Of a stretch of 64,000 bases of DNA, positions 54,790 through 63,177 are shown piece by piece. Position numbers and translations under genes: made by a program. A model generated the notes under the pieces. That model saw only the letters and a list, made by a program, of their open reading frames with translations. It had not been told where the DNA came from and did not search any database. This stretch comes from Ulvibacter algarum (GTDB lineage Bacteria; Bacteroidota; Bacteroidia; Flavobacteriales; Flavobacteriaceae). The stretch covers positions 744,001 through 808,000 of the forward strand of contig CANLBJ010000001.1 in assembly GCA_947488905.1 (NCBI GenBank), read 5' to 3'. The first letter of the stretch is position 1; every line of letters begins with the position of its first letter.

Positions 54790-55299
54790 ATGAAATTAAT
54801 AACTAAAATTACAATTGTAGCCCTTCTCTTTATTGGGCTTTCTTCATTTAATGTTCACAAATTTTATGTGAGCGTAACTAAGGTAGAACACAACGCAGAA
54901 GCAGAAACATTGCAGATAATCACCAAGATTTTTATTGATGATGTAGAAGATGTGCTCAATGAACGTTACAATACAGTAACTTATCTTGATACAAAAAAAG
55001 AAACGGAGCGTGATAGAGAATTACTTAAAGAGTATGTTTTAAAAAAGCTCAAGATTGAAGTAAATGGTAAAGAGGCCGAGTTAAAATATTTAGGTGTTGA
55101 GTATGAAACTGACATAGTTAAAGCCTACCTTGAGATTGCAAATGTAAAAGAGTGCAACTCAATAGGCGTAGAGAATACTATGTTAATGGAAAAATTTGAA
55201 GATCAACAAAACATTATACATTTTACAGTAGGTGACTATAAAAGAAGTATGGTTTTAGAAAAAGATAATCCTAATGGTTTGTTAAAATTTGACGACTAA
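54790..55299 (+). CDS. DUF6702 family protein
   Basis: 169 residues with an N-terminal signal (ITIVALLFIGLSSFNVHKFY; the H-K-F-Y-V-S-V-T start is typical of the family). A beta domain follows (FIDDVEDVLNERY, VEYETDIVKAYLEI). It is acidic and probably periplasmic. Its function is unknown, but in this genome it precedes an M1-type peptidase by 61 bp and shares its promoter, so a role in that peptidase's maturation or inhibition is possible (inference). Confidence 0.82.
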   Translation: MKLITKITIVALLFIGLSSFNVHKFYVSVTKVEHNAEAETLQIITKIFIDDVEDVLNERYNTVTYLDTKKETERDRELLKEYVLKKLKIEVNGKEAELKYLGVEYETDIVKAYLEIANVKECNSIGVENTMLMEKFEDQQNIIHFTVGDYKRSMVLEKDNPNGLLKFDD

Positions 55300-55360
55300 T
55301 CTTTATAAAGCTAATAATTACAACTATTTTTAAACTTTAATAATAATCCAAATCAACAAC

Positions 55361-57664
55361 ATGAAATTAGCTAAGTATTTATCGCTAGTACTACTTTTTC
55401 TTGTGGCAAGCGTAAGTTTTGCACAAGAAGTAGAAAGCGACATGGCAGAGCGCAAGCCAGGCCATACCAACGAGAACAGATTTAAACAACTGTACGAAGA
55501 GTTTTCTACTCCTAATAGTTACAGGAGTGCAAGTGGTGCGCCAGGGCCAGATTATTATCAACAACAAGCAGATTATGATATGGACATCCGTCTAGATGAT
55601 GAGAATGCACGTATTTATGGTAATGAAACAATTACATACACAAACAACTCACCAGATGCTTTAGAGTATTTATGGGTTCAGCTTGATCAAAATGTAAGAG
55701 CAAGAGATTCTAAAAGTCCATTAATAGAGTCTAGCGCAGCTACACCAGCACAACAAGCTAGTTCTTTTGTTAATGCATATATGACAGAAGGTTTTGATGG
55801 TGGTTTTAAAATAGAGCATGTAAAAAATGCAAAAGGAGGAGCTCTTCCTTATACTATTAATCGCACAATGATGCGTGTAGAGATGCCTAAAGATTTACAA
55901 CCAGGAGATCAGTTTGAGTTTTCTATTAAGTGGTGGTACAATATAGTAGAGCACACTGTAGATAGAGCTCGTAGTGGTTATGAGACTTTTGATGACGGTA
56001 ACAGAGGTTATGTTATAGCACAGTTTTACCCACGTATGGCAGTTTATAATGACGTTGAGGGATGGCAAAATAGCCAGTTCTGGGGTCGTGATGAGTTTGC
56101 TTTACCTTTTGGAGATTTTAAAGTAAACATTACAGTACCTGCAGATCACGTTCTTGACGGGACTGGAGTTTTAACTAACAGAAAAGATATTTTTAGCAAG
56201 ACGATGATGAGTCGTTATGAGCAAGCTAAAAAAGCATACGAGAAGCCTGTAATAATTGTAACACAAGCAGAAGCAGAAGCAGCTGCAAAAGGATTCTCAA
56301 AAAAGACAAAAACTTGGAAACTTGATGCTAAGAATGTTCGTGATTTTGGGTTTGCAACTTCAAGACGTTACATCTGGGATATGATGGCCGTAAAAATTGG
56401 CGATAAAGATGTTATGGCGGTATCAGTTTACCCACCAGAAGGTAATCCATTATGGGAGCAGTACTCTACGCTAGCAGTAGCAAGTACTTTAAAATCATAC
56501 TCTCGTATGGCTTTTGACTACCCTTACCACAAAGCGATTTCTGTACATGCAAAACAACAAGGTATGGAATACCCTATGATTTGCTGGAACTATGGTCGTC
56601 CAGATAAAGATGGTACTTATAGTGACCGTGTTAAATACGGGATGATAAGTGTAATTATTCATGAAGTAGGGCATAACTATTTCCCTATGATAGTAAACAG
56701 TGATGAGCGCCAATGGACATGGATGGATGAAGGTTTAAATACCTTTGTACAGTATGTAGCTGAGCAAGACTTTGGTGAGTGGTACCCAGATGCAATTGCA
56801 CCTAATAATGCCTACCCATCAAGAAGAGGTCCTGCAAATAAGATTGTAGATTACATGGGTGGTGATCAAGATTACATAGCACCAATTATGACAAAAGGTT
56901 TAAACACTTATAATTTTGGAGCAAATGCTTATGGTAAACCAGCAACAGGATTAAACATATTAAGAGAGACTATTCTTGGTCGTGATTTATTTGATTACGC
57001 TTTTAGAACATACTCACAAAGATGGATGTTTAAGCACCCTACACCAGAAGACTTTTTCCGTACAATGGAAGATGCATCTGCAGTAGATTTAGACTGGTTC
57101 TGGAGATCTTGGTTTTACACAACAGACTATACTGACATAGGTGTAGAGAGTGTAAAGACATTTTATGTGACTTCAAAGATGAACCAGCAAATAAAAGATA
57201 TGATTAAGCAGCGTGGTATTGATGAAGCAGACTTACCACCATTAGTGTATCTAGTAGAAGAAGGTAGTGATGATTTTGAAGAGTCTATGCGTACAACTAG
57301 CTTAAAAGAAGTAAGCACGTTACAAGAGTATATTATGGATAATGTACCAGTAGCAGAACGCGCTAACCTAAAAGAGCCTAAGTTTTTCTATGAAGTAACG
57401 TATAATAAGCCAGGAGGAATCCCAATGCCTATTATTGTTGAGTACACATATAAAGATGGAACTACAAAAAGAGAGACTTTTCCAGCACAAATCTGGAGAA
57501 AGAATGATACATCTGTAGGTAAAATTATTGCCTCAGATAAAGAGATTGTAAAAATAATGGTAGATCCAGATGAGGAGACAGCAGATGTTGATACATCTAA
57601 TAACAGCTGGCCAGCACGTAAAAAGTTAGGTGAGTTTGATAAATTTAAGAACTCAAAAAACTAA
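55361..57664 (+). CDS. M1 family zinc metallopeptidase, secreted
   Basis: 767 residues, signal peptide ending SFAQ. The gluzincin site is HEVGHNYFPM (His434, Glu435, His438) with the third ligand Glu457 in WTWMDEGLNTF, the exact HEXXH-x18-E spacing. The N-terminal beta domain has YDMDIRLDDENARIYGNETI and NNSPDALEYLWVQLDQN, as in M1 aminopeptidases. It lacks a GAMEN exopeptidase motif at the usual place, so whether it is an aminopeptidase is open. CTTCGGAAAT lies 8 nt after the stop, followed by the terminator. Confidence 0.9.
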   Translation: MKLAKYLSLVLLFLVASVSFAQEVESDMAERKPGHTNENRFKQLYEEFSTPNSYRSASGAPGPDYYQQQADYDMDIRLDDENARIYGNETITYTNNSPDALEYLWVQLDQNVRARDSKSPLIESSAATPAQQASSFVNAYMTEGFDGGFKIEHVKNAKGGALPYTINRTMMRVEMPKDLQPGDQFEFSIKWWYNIVEHTVDRARSGYETFDDGNRGYVIAQFYPRMAVYNDVEGWQNSQFWGRDEFALPFGDFKVNITVPADHVLDGTGVLTNRKDIFSKTMMSRYEQAKKAYEKPVIIVTQAEAEAAAKGFSKKTKTWKLDAKNVRDFGFATSRRYIWDMMAVKIGDKDVMAVSVYPPEGNPLWEQYSTLAVASTLKSYSRMAFDYPYHKAISVHAKQQGMEYPMICWNYGRPDKDGTYSDRVKYGMISVIIHEVGHNYFPMIVNSDERQWTWMDEGLNTFVQYVAEQDFGEWYPDAIAPNNAYPSRRGPANKIVDYMGGDQDYIAPIMTKGLNTYNFGANAYGKPATGLNILRETILGRDLFDYAFRTYSQRWMFKHPTPEDFFRTMEDASAVDLDWFWRSWFYTTDYTDIGVESVKTFYVTSKMNQQIKDMIKQRGIDEADLPPLVYLVEEGSDDFEESMRTTSLKEVSTLQEYIMDNVPVAERANLKEPKFFYEVTYNKPGGIPMPIIVEYTYKDGTTKRETFPAQIWRKNDTSVGKIIASDKEIVKIMVDPDEETADVDTSNNSWPARKKLGEFDKFKNSKN

Positions 57665-57685
57665 TATTTTTTCTTCGGAAATAGG

Positions 57686-57715
57686 AAAGCCTCGACAATT
57701 GTCGAGGCTTTTTTT
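57686..57715 (+). terminator. Rho-independent terminator
   Basis: A perfect 20-bp palindrome GCCTCGACAATTGTCGAGGC (57689-57708) is flanked by AAA and followed by T7. Confidence 0.93.
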
Positions 57716-57732
57716 ATATAGAATAAAAAGGT

Positions 57733-57850
57733 GAGAAGAAATAAGAAAGACCGCTACCGCTCAAATAAGAAAGAGTTTTAAGAATACAACGCACCATTCT
57801 CTCTTTCTTATTACAATAAACAAAGCGAATGGTCTTTCTTCTTTCTTCTC
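57733..57850. repeat. 118-bp nested inverted repeat upstream of tatA
   Basis: Outer arms GAGAAGAAATAAGAAAGACC (57733-57752) and GGTCTTTCTTCTTTCTTCTC (57831-57850) pair at 18 of 20 positions. Inner arms AATAAGAAAGAG (57764-57775) and CTCTTTCTTATT (57801-57812) pair perfectly, leaving a 25-nt loop. ACCGCT / AGCG between them extend the pairing. No coding frame fits. Confidence 0.8.
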
Positions 57851-57876
57851 TTTTGTATTTATACTATCTTTGCCTT

Positions 57877-58164
57877 ATGTTAATGCAACTTCATTTTCTC
57901 TTTATAGGTGGTACAGAAATAGGTTTTATCCTATTTATTGTGCTATTGGTTTTTGGTGCAGATAAAATACCAGAAATAGCAAGAGGTTTAGGAAAAACAA
58001 TGAAGCAGATACGTAACGCCACAGATGATATTAAGTCTGAAATCACCAAAAGTGCAAGTAAAAACGGCTTAGATCTTGACATCACAAAAGATGTTCGCAA
58101 AGAGATAGACAAGGTAAAAGAAGAAGTTGAAGAGATTACTGGAGCTGTTAAGAGAAAATTCTAA
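57877..58164 (+). CDS. tatA: Twin-arginine translocase subunit TatA-type protein
   Basis: 95 residues from ATG 57877; an in-frame ATG at 57829 would add 16 residues from within the palindrome. One N-terminal membrane helix (GTEIGFILFIVLLVFGADKI), then the hallmark PEIARGLGKTMKQIRNATDD amphipathic helix and a charged helical tail. It forms the pore ring for folded Tat substrates. TatC is not in the window. The stop abuts the PAP2 ATG. Confidence 0.9.
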   Translation: MLMQLHFLFIGGTEIGFILFIVLLVFGADKIPEIARGLGKTMKQIRNATDDIKSEITKSASKNGLDLDITKDVRKEIDKVKEEVEEITGAVKRKF

Positions 58165-58719
58165 ATGCTTGAAACCCTAAAAGCTTGGGATAGAGAGTTG
58201 CTGGTTTGGCTCAATAGTATTGGTGTTGAAAACTGGGACAACTTTTGGTTATTTATCACTCATATAGAATCTTGGTTTGCATTATTCATTTACTTTTTCA
58301 TTCTTATTTTCTATTTCTACGGTTTTAAAAAAGGCTGTATAGTATTGTTAGGTCTATTTGCTACAGTAGTTTTTACTATTGTCTTTACAGACTTTGCAAA
58401 AGACTTTGTAGCAAGATTGAGACCCAATAATGTAGAAACATTAGGTGAGTTTATTCGCGTATTACAAAAACCAACAAACTACAGTTTCTTTTCAGGTCAC
58501 GCATCTTCTAGTTTTGCAATCACGACCTATGTAGTGTTGTCACTTCGGAAATATCATAAATATGTTTACTTCTTCTATACTTGGCCATTGTTATTTGTCT
58601 TGAGTAGAATTTATGTTGGCGTGCATTATCCTAGTGATATATTTGTTGGAGCTTTAGTTGGTACAAGTATAGCTGTTGGTATATTTGGTTTGTTAAGAAA
58701 AGTAAAATACTTATCTTAG
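58165..58719 (+). CDS. PAP2 family membrane phosphatase
   Basis: 184 residues, five to six hydrophobic helices. The three PAP2 signature motifs are present: KDFVARLRPNN, FFSGHASSSFA and SRIYVGVHYPSDIFVGAL, with the His pair and Asp that form the active site. It probably dephosphorylates undecaprenyl pyrophosphate or phosphatidic-type lipids on the outer face of the inner membrane. Starts directly after the tatA stop (no gap), so it is co-expressed. Confidence 0.9.
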   Translation: MLETLKAWDRELLVWLNSIGVENWDNFWLFITHIESWFALFIYFFILIFYFYGFKKGCIVLLGLFATVVFTIVFTDFAKDFVARLRPNNVETLGEFIRVLQKPTNYSFFSGHASSSFAITTYVVLSLRKYHKYVYFFYTWPLLFVLSRIYVGVHYPSDIFVGALVGTSIAVGIFGLLRKVKYLS

Positions 58720-58741
58720 ATGCTTAACCAATCATCTCATT

Positions 58742-60256
58742 ATGAAAATATTAAAAACAAGCCTAGCGATAATTAGTTTATCGTTATTTGCAAATTGTAC
58801 GCAAGAGTCCCTTACAGTAGATGTAGATCAAGACGCTGCATTAACAACTCAAGTATCTCAAGATATCTTGAGTATACCTCAAATTAATAATATTATTAAT
58901 GAATCTCTTAAAACAACAGGAGATTTTGATTGGGGTGAAACATCAGACATTGTATTGTGGAGTGCCACTGTTCATGGTTCTGGATACCTTACAATAGGGT
59001 ATGGTAATACTGGCGAAAGCTTCAGAACGTCAGAGTCTAAGAGATTAACAGATGTTAAAAATAATATACTCAGTACCATACAAAATATAGACGGTGCAAG
59101 ACGTGATGCCTTTGTTATTGAAGATGACGCTATATTAAATGCAGTTGATGTACACGTGAAAAGCATAGAAGCGATTAAAGAGTTACGTAAACAAAGCGGA
59201 ATACGCTACATGGAGCCTAACGGTTATTCATTCTTTACAAATACAGCGTACCCTCAAAACCGTTCTGCTTCTGGTTGCGGTATGGACGGAAGCACATTAA
59301 ATAGTCAAGATTATAGAACGGTATCACCAGGGGCTTTAGTGAGCTGGACATATGATCAACATAATATTACACAAGCTTGGCAATACAGTACGGGAGCAAA
59401 TGTAACCGTTGCAGTTGTTGATACAGGTTTATCACCTAACCAGTTATTATTAGGATCAAATTTTAATGATGGATATAGTAATGGCCGTACGGTTCAAAAG
59501 TATGGTACTTATATAGATTCTAACTGGTGGTGGAGTAATAATATAGACGGTCCTAATGATAAATGCGGGCACGGTACTTCAATGAGTGCTACAATAGCAA
59601 GCCCTAGAAATAATGATAATTTACCAGTAGGCGTTGCATATAATAGTAATCTAGTTTCTTACAGAGCTACATCAGATGTATTATTAAATGACTATCATGA
59701 ACGTAAGGGAGTAAAGAACGCATTAGTTGCATTAGGAAACAGAAGTGATGTTAAAATTATCTCTATGTCTATTGGTTATCCTTGGAGTATAGGGAACGTA
59801 AAAGATGGTATACGTTATGCGCATAATAGAGGTAAATTAATTTTTGCTGCAGGTGGTACTTCAACGAGTTATACAAACTGGTATCCAGTAATTTTTCCTG
59901 CTAGTATGAGTGAAGCTGTTGCAGTAACAGGGGTAACAGATAATGGTAATTATGACCAGTGCGAGGTGTGTCACGATGGGAGTCAAATAGAGTTTACAAT
60001 AGTAATGCAGCGCGATAATAATGATTCTCGTACTTCTGCTGTTTTAGGCTTTTATAACGGCAATACAGACTATGTAGGAGGCTCAAGTGTAGCAACTGCA
60101 ACAACGGCTGGTATTGCTGCTTTAGTTTGGTCTAGATACCCTAACTGGTCTAGAGAACAAGTGCTCAATAAAATGCGTCAGAGTTCTGAGTTTTACCCTA
60201 ATAAAAGTAGTACAAAAGGGTATGGTAATATTGATGCGCTTCAAGCAGTTCAATAG
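58742..60256 (+). CDS. Subtilase (S8) family serine protease lipoprotein
   Basis: 504 residues with lipobox LFANC (Cys19). The catalytic triad is complete: Asp227 in AVVDTGLS, His277 in CGHGTSMSA, and Ser449 in GGSSVATATTAG. Residues ~30-180 form a pro-like N-terminal region, not obviously a canonical inhibitor I9. Several Cys-containing loops (CGMDGST, CEVCHDG) may form disulfides. It is anchored in an envelope membrane, perhaps surface exposed. It is 22 bp after the PAP2 stop and may share its transcript. Confidence 0.9.
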   Translation: MKILKTSLAIISLSLFANCTQESLTVDVDQDAALTTQVSQDILSIPQINNIINESLKTTGDFDWGETSDIVLWSATVHGSGYLTIGYGNTGESFRTSESKRLTDVKNNILSTIQNIDGARRDAFVIEDDAILNAVDVHVKSIEAIKELRKQSGIRYMEPNGYSFFTNTAYPQNRSASGCGMDGSTLNSQDYRTVSPGALVSWTYDQHNITQAWQYSTGANVTVAVVDTGLSPNQLLLGSNFNDGYSNGRTVQKYGTYIDSNWWWSNNIDGPNDKCGHGTSMSATIASPRNNDNLPVGVAYNSNLVSYRATSDVLLNDYHERKGVKNALVALGNRSDVKIISMSIGYPWSIGNVKDGIRYAHNRGKLIFAAGGTSTSYTNWYPVIFPASMSEAVAVTGVTDNGNYDQCEVCHDGSQIEFTIVMQRDNNDSRTSAVLGFYNGNTDYVGGSSVATATTAGIAALVWSRYPNWSREQVLNKMRQSSEFYPNKSSTKGYGNIDALQAVQ

Positions 60257-60292
60257 TTTTTATATTTAAAAAACTAAGTGTTTTAATATAAG

Positions 60293-60340
60293 TGTCTTGT
60301 TATTATTAGTCTATTTAGATTAATGAGAACAAGACATTTT
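60293..60340 (+). terminator. Rho-independent terminator
   Basis: TGTCTTGTT (60293-60301) and AACAAGACA (60328-60336) pair, with an inner ATTAGTCTA / TAGATTAAT extension, followed by T4. Confidence 0.78.
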
Positions 60341-60383
60341 TAGTTTTATTAATGTTTTAAGCTTTTGGTAATTGGGGAGATTA

Positions 60384-61025
60384 TTATTTTAATCTGCTAA
60401 TAGTTAATCCATCTCTTATAGGAAGTAAAACACTTTCTAGCAAGGGATGATTATTTATTAACTCATTGTATTCTTTTAATGCGGCAGTATCATTGTCCTT
60501 TGCTTTGGTAGGTTGGGCTACCTTTCCATACCATAACACATTATCACTTAATAAAACGCTTCCCTTATTCATTTTAGGGAGTACGGTCTCTATGTATTTA
60601 GGGTAGTTACCTTTGTCAGCATCTAAGAAAACCAAGTCAAAAGTAATATCAAGTGTTGGGATAATCTCTAGGGCATTACCAGTATGTTGTATAATCTGTT
60701 TTCCGTAGTTAGACTTGTCAAAATATTTACGTTGAAAATCATGCAACTCTTCATTAATATCAATGGTGTGCAAAGTTCCTTCTTTTTGTATACCTTCTGC
60801 TAAACATAAGGCAGAGTAGCCTGTGTAGGTGCCTATTTCTAAAATATTTAGAGGCCTTGTTAATTTTGATATCATACTCAAAATACGACCTTGATAATGC
60901 CCACTCAACATTACCGGAGCTAATACTTTTTGCCAAGTTTCACGTGTTAACTCTTGAAGTAATTTTGGTTCTGGCTGGCTATGTTTTACAGCGTAATCGT
61001 CTATGTGTTCTGGAAGGAAGTGCAT
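60384..61025 (-). CDS. Class I SAM O-methyltransferase (CCoAOMT / catechol type)
   Basis: 213 residues. The SAM-binding core is LNILEIGTYTGYSALCLAEG, with TIDINEELHD (acidic ribose contact) and DLVFLDADKGNYPKYIE (metal-binding Asp-Asp region), then LLSDNVLWYGKV. These fit the Mg2+-dependent catechol/caffeoyl-CoA O-methyltransferase group. The substrate is unknown. The amidohydrolase gene lies upstream, separated by a palindrome-bearing gap of 85 bp. Confidence 0.88.
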   Translation of the reverse strand: MHFLPEHIDDYAVKHSQPEPKLLQELTRETWQKVLAPVMLSGHYQGRILSMISKLTRPLNILEIGTYTGYSALCLAEGIQKEGTLHTIDINEELHDFQRKYFDKSNYGKQIIQHTGNALEIIPTLDITFDLVFLDADKGNYPKYIETVLPKMNKGSVLLSDNVLWYGKVAQPTKAKDNDTAALKEYNELINNHPLLESVLLPIRDGLTISRLK

Positions 61026-61035
61026 GGTTGTCTGG

Positions 61036-61096
61036 TCGAGTGCAGTCGAGACCTATTTGTATTAGATTATTAAAAAAACCTCTCGACTGCACTCGA
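61036..61096. repeat. REP-like inverted repeat
   Basis: TCGAGTGCAGTCGAGA (61036-61051) and TCTCGACTGCACTCGA (61081-61096) are perfect 16-bp inverse copies, 29 bp apart. Each arm is itself nearly palindromic (TCGA-GTGCAG-TCGA). It resembles short extragenic palindromes common in Bacteroidota and lies between two minus-strand genes. Confidence 0.75.
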
Positions 61097-61110
61097 GGGG
61101 ACGGTATTAA

Positions 61111-62199
61111 TTATTTACCAAGTATTCTGTTTACTAATTTGTCTTTAGCTACTTGGTCATCACCGCATAACCATTGTATCACATTGTCTTCCCAGATGGC
61201 GTCACATTCTTTTTCTGTTAAAATGTTTCGTTCTCTAGCGAGATCAATAATTTTTCCTGGATATGATGATTGTTGCTCGCTTTCCATTTCTCCTAGTGGA
61301 TACGGGTCGTCAAGCCCCATCACTATTTGTTTTGATCCTTGATTTTTCAGCAGTAATTCTAGCCCGCCAGTATCGTGAACTAACGTGTCAAAAAAGATAT
61401 TTTTATGACCAACCGCTTTTCTAGGATGTGTTTTTCCTTCAAATAAATCTGGTCTACCATCAAAACCTTGTATGCGTCGTCCTAAATTCATTTGTGCTAA
61501 TTGCCCTCCGTGTGCAAAGCATGTGCGCATTCCTGGATATTTATCTGCATACCCATTTAAAGTTAAAAAGTGATACGCATCTGCACATTGCGCAAGCATC
61601 CATATTAAGTGAAAACGCCAAGAGGTGTTCTCTAGTTTAATAAATTTTTCACCATCATATGGGTGTATTTCTACAGCAAGATTGTATTTGCTTGCCATTT
61701 CAAAAATAGGTTCGTTCTCTTCATCAAAAATACAACGCCAAGTTCCTATGGTATCCATGTAGTGAGTAGGTAAACAAAGTAATTGCATTCCTAGATCTTC
61801 TACGCAGCGTTCTATTTCCCATAAAGCACCTTGTACAACACCAGGGTGTACTACAAAACCACAGGTAAATTTAGAGGGGTTTTCTCTCTGTACTTTTGCA
61901 TTAAAATCATTCTGAAAACGTAAGGCTTGTTTCATTTCTTCTAAGCGCAGACCGTTTCCGTAGAGCTGAGAAAGATTGAGTACAACCGCGTGGTCTAGTT
62001 TATTCTTTTCCATCCACGCTAGTTTCTCATCAAGAAAGAAACTAGAATCTGTCACTGGGCGACTCCAATCTTTTTGTAGCATAAATTTACGGTCTTTGTC
62101 TACCCAAAAAATGCCTTTGTCTTGCATAAATTGAGGAATTTCTTCTGGATAAGGTAGAAGGTGTGAGTGACCATTTATTCTAAGCTTTCTTTTTTCCAT
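61111..62199 (-). CDS. Amidohydrolase family protein, ACMSD-like decarboxylase
   Basis: 362 residues. The N-terminal metal motif is GHSHLLP (HxHxxP). More ligands are likely in VEIHPYDGE, CFAHGGQLAQ and the Asp of GLDDPYPLG. This order is that of 2-amino-3-carboxymuconate-6-semialdehyde decarboxylase (ACMSD), which takes the product of 3-hydroxyanthranilate oxidation in tryptophan catabolism. The SDR at 62310 is next upstream on the same strand, a neighbour I associate with kynurenine-pathway clusters in Flavobacteriaceae, but haaO, kmo and other partners are not in the window. Confidence 0.82.
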   Translation of the reverse strand: MEKRKLRINGHSHLLPYPEEIPQFMQDKGIFWVDKDRKFMLQKDWSRPVTDSSFFLDEKLAWMEKNKLDHAVVLNLSQLYGNGLRLEEMKQALRFQNDFNAKVQRENPSKFTCGFVVHPGVVQGALWEIERCVEDLGMQLLCLPTHYMDTIGTWRCIFDEENEPIFEMASKYNLAVEIHPYDGEKFIKLENTSWRFHLIWMLAQCADAYHFLTLNGYADKYPGMRTCFAHGGQLAQMNLGRRIQGFDGRPDLFEGKTHPRKAVGHKNIFFDTLVHDTGGLELLLKNQGSKQIVMGLDDPYPLGEMESEQQSSYPGKIIDLARERNILTEKECDAIWEDNVIQWLCGDDQVAKDKLVNRILGK

Positions 62200-62309
62200 G
62201 TGACGTTTTCGCGTAAGCTAAATTAGTATTGGTTAGTAACAGACTGTCTGGTTAAAATTACAAATAATTCTATCAATTTGTCTTGAAGTTTAACGAAGAT
62301 AAAAAGAGT

Positions 62310-63095
62310 TTATAAACTCTTTGTGCGACCACCGTCTACTGGTAGGTTGACGCCGTTAATATAGCTAGCAGCTTCACTTGCTAAGAAGGCTACTGCATTT
62401 GCGATCTCCCCAGGCTGAGCAAAACGTCTTGCCGGCACTACACTTTTCATAAATTCTGTTGCTTTCTCTTCAGAGCCATCAAAACGTTTTGATGCGTTTT
62501 TAATGATATCTGCAAGTCTGTCTGTTGCTGTAAAACCAGGCAACACATTATTTACGGTTATCCCGTATTGGCCTAGTTCATTTGCTAGTGTTTTACTCCA
62601 GCTTGCTACTGCACCACGTATGGTGTTACTCACCCCAAGACCATCAATAGGTTGTTTTACTGAAGTAGAAATGATATTGATAATACGACCATAATCAGAC
62701 TCTTTCATCCCAGGCACTACGGCTTGTACTAAAATTTGATTACACTCTAGGTGTTGTGAGAACGCTTTAATAAACTCTGCTGGTTCTGCAGAATAGATAG
62801 GTCCTCCTTTTGGTCCTCCGGTATTATTAATTAATATGTGCCACGTTTTACGTTCGGCAGCAATTTTTACTTTCTCCTTAACTTCTGCAGGATTACTAAA
62901 ATCTGCTACAAAGTAATTGTGTTTTTGACCTTTTTCGTGGGCCAATTCTATAAGTGTTTCTTTTAGTTTTTCTTCATTACGAGCCACTAATGTCACCGTT
63001 GCTCCATTTTCTGCTAACTGCATAGCAATTGCTTTACCTATTCCGGCAGTACTCCCGCAAACTAATGCGTTTTTTCCAGTTAAATCTATATTCAT
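62310..63095 (-). CDS. Atypical short-chain dehydrogenase/reductase
   Basis: 261 residues, SDR fold: VCGSTAGIGKAIA (cofactor-binding, TGxxxGxG-like), ILINNTGGPKG (NNxG), IISTS (Ser near 143-145). The catalytic YxxxK is replaced by S156-N-T-I-R160 (GVSNTIRGAVA), so the usual Tyr and Lys are missing. The end (ASYINGVNLPVDGG) is typical of FabG-like SDRs. It may still bind NAD(P)H and do altered chemistry. Lies upstream of the ACMSD-like gene with a 110-bp gap, so co-transcription is possible. Confidence 0.87.
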   Translation of the reverse strand: MNIDLTGKNALVCGSTAGIGKAIAMQLAENGATVTLVARNEEKLKETLIELAHEKGQKHNYFVADFSNPAEVKEKVKIAAERKTWHILINNTGGPKGGPIYSAEPAEFIKAFSQHLECNQILVQAVVPGMKESDYGRIINIISTSVKQPIDGLGVSNTIRGAVASWSKTLANELGQYGITVNNVLPGFTATDRLADIIKNASKRFDGSEEKATEFMKSVVPARRFAQPGEIANAVAFLASEAASYINGVNLPVDGGRTKSL

Positions 63096-63177
63096 GTTAT
63101 AATTGAAATTTATTAGGCGTTTATTTACTTATTATTGTATTCAAAAATATACTAAAACTATCTAATTTAACACTGTT

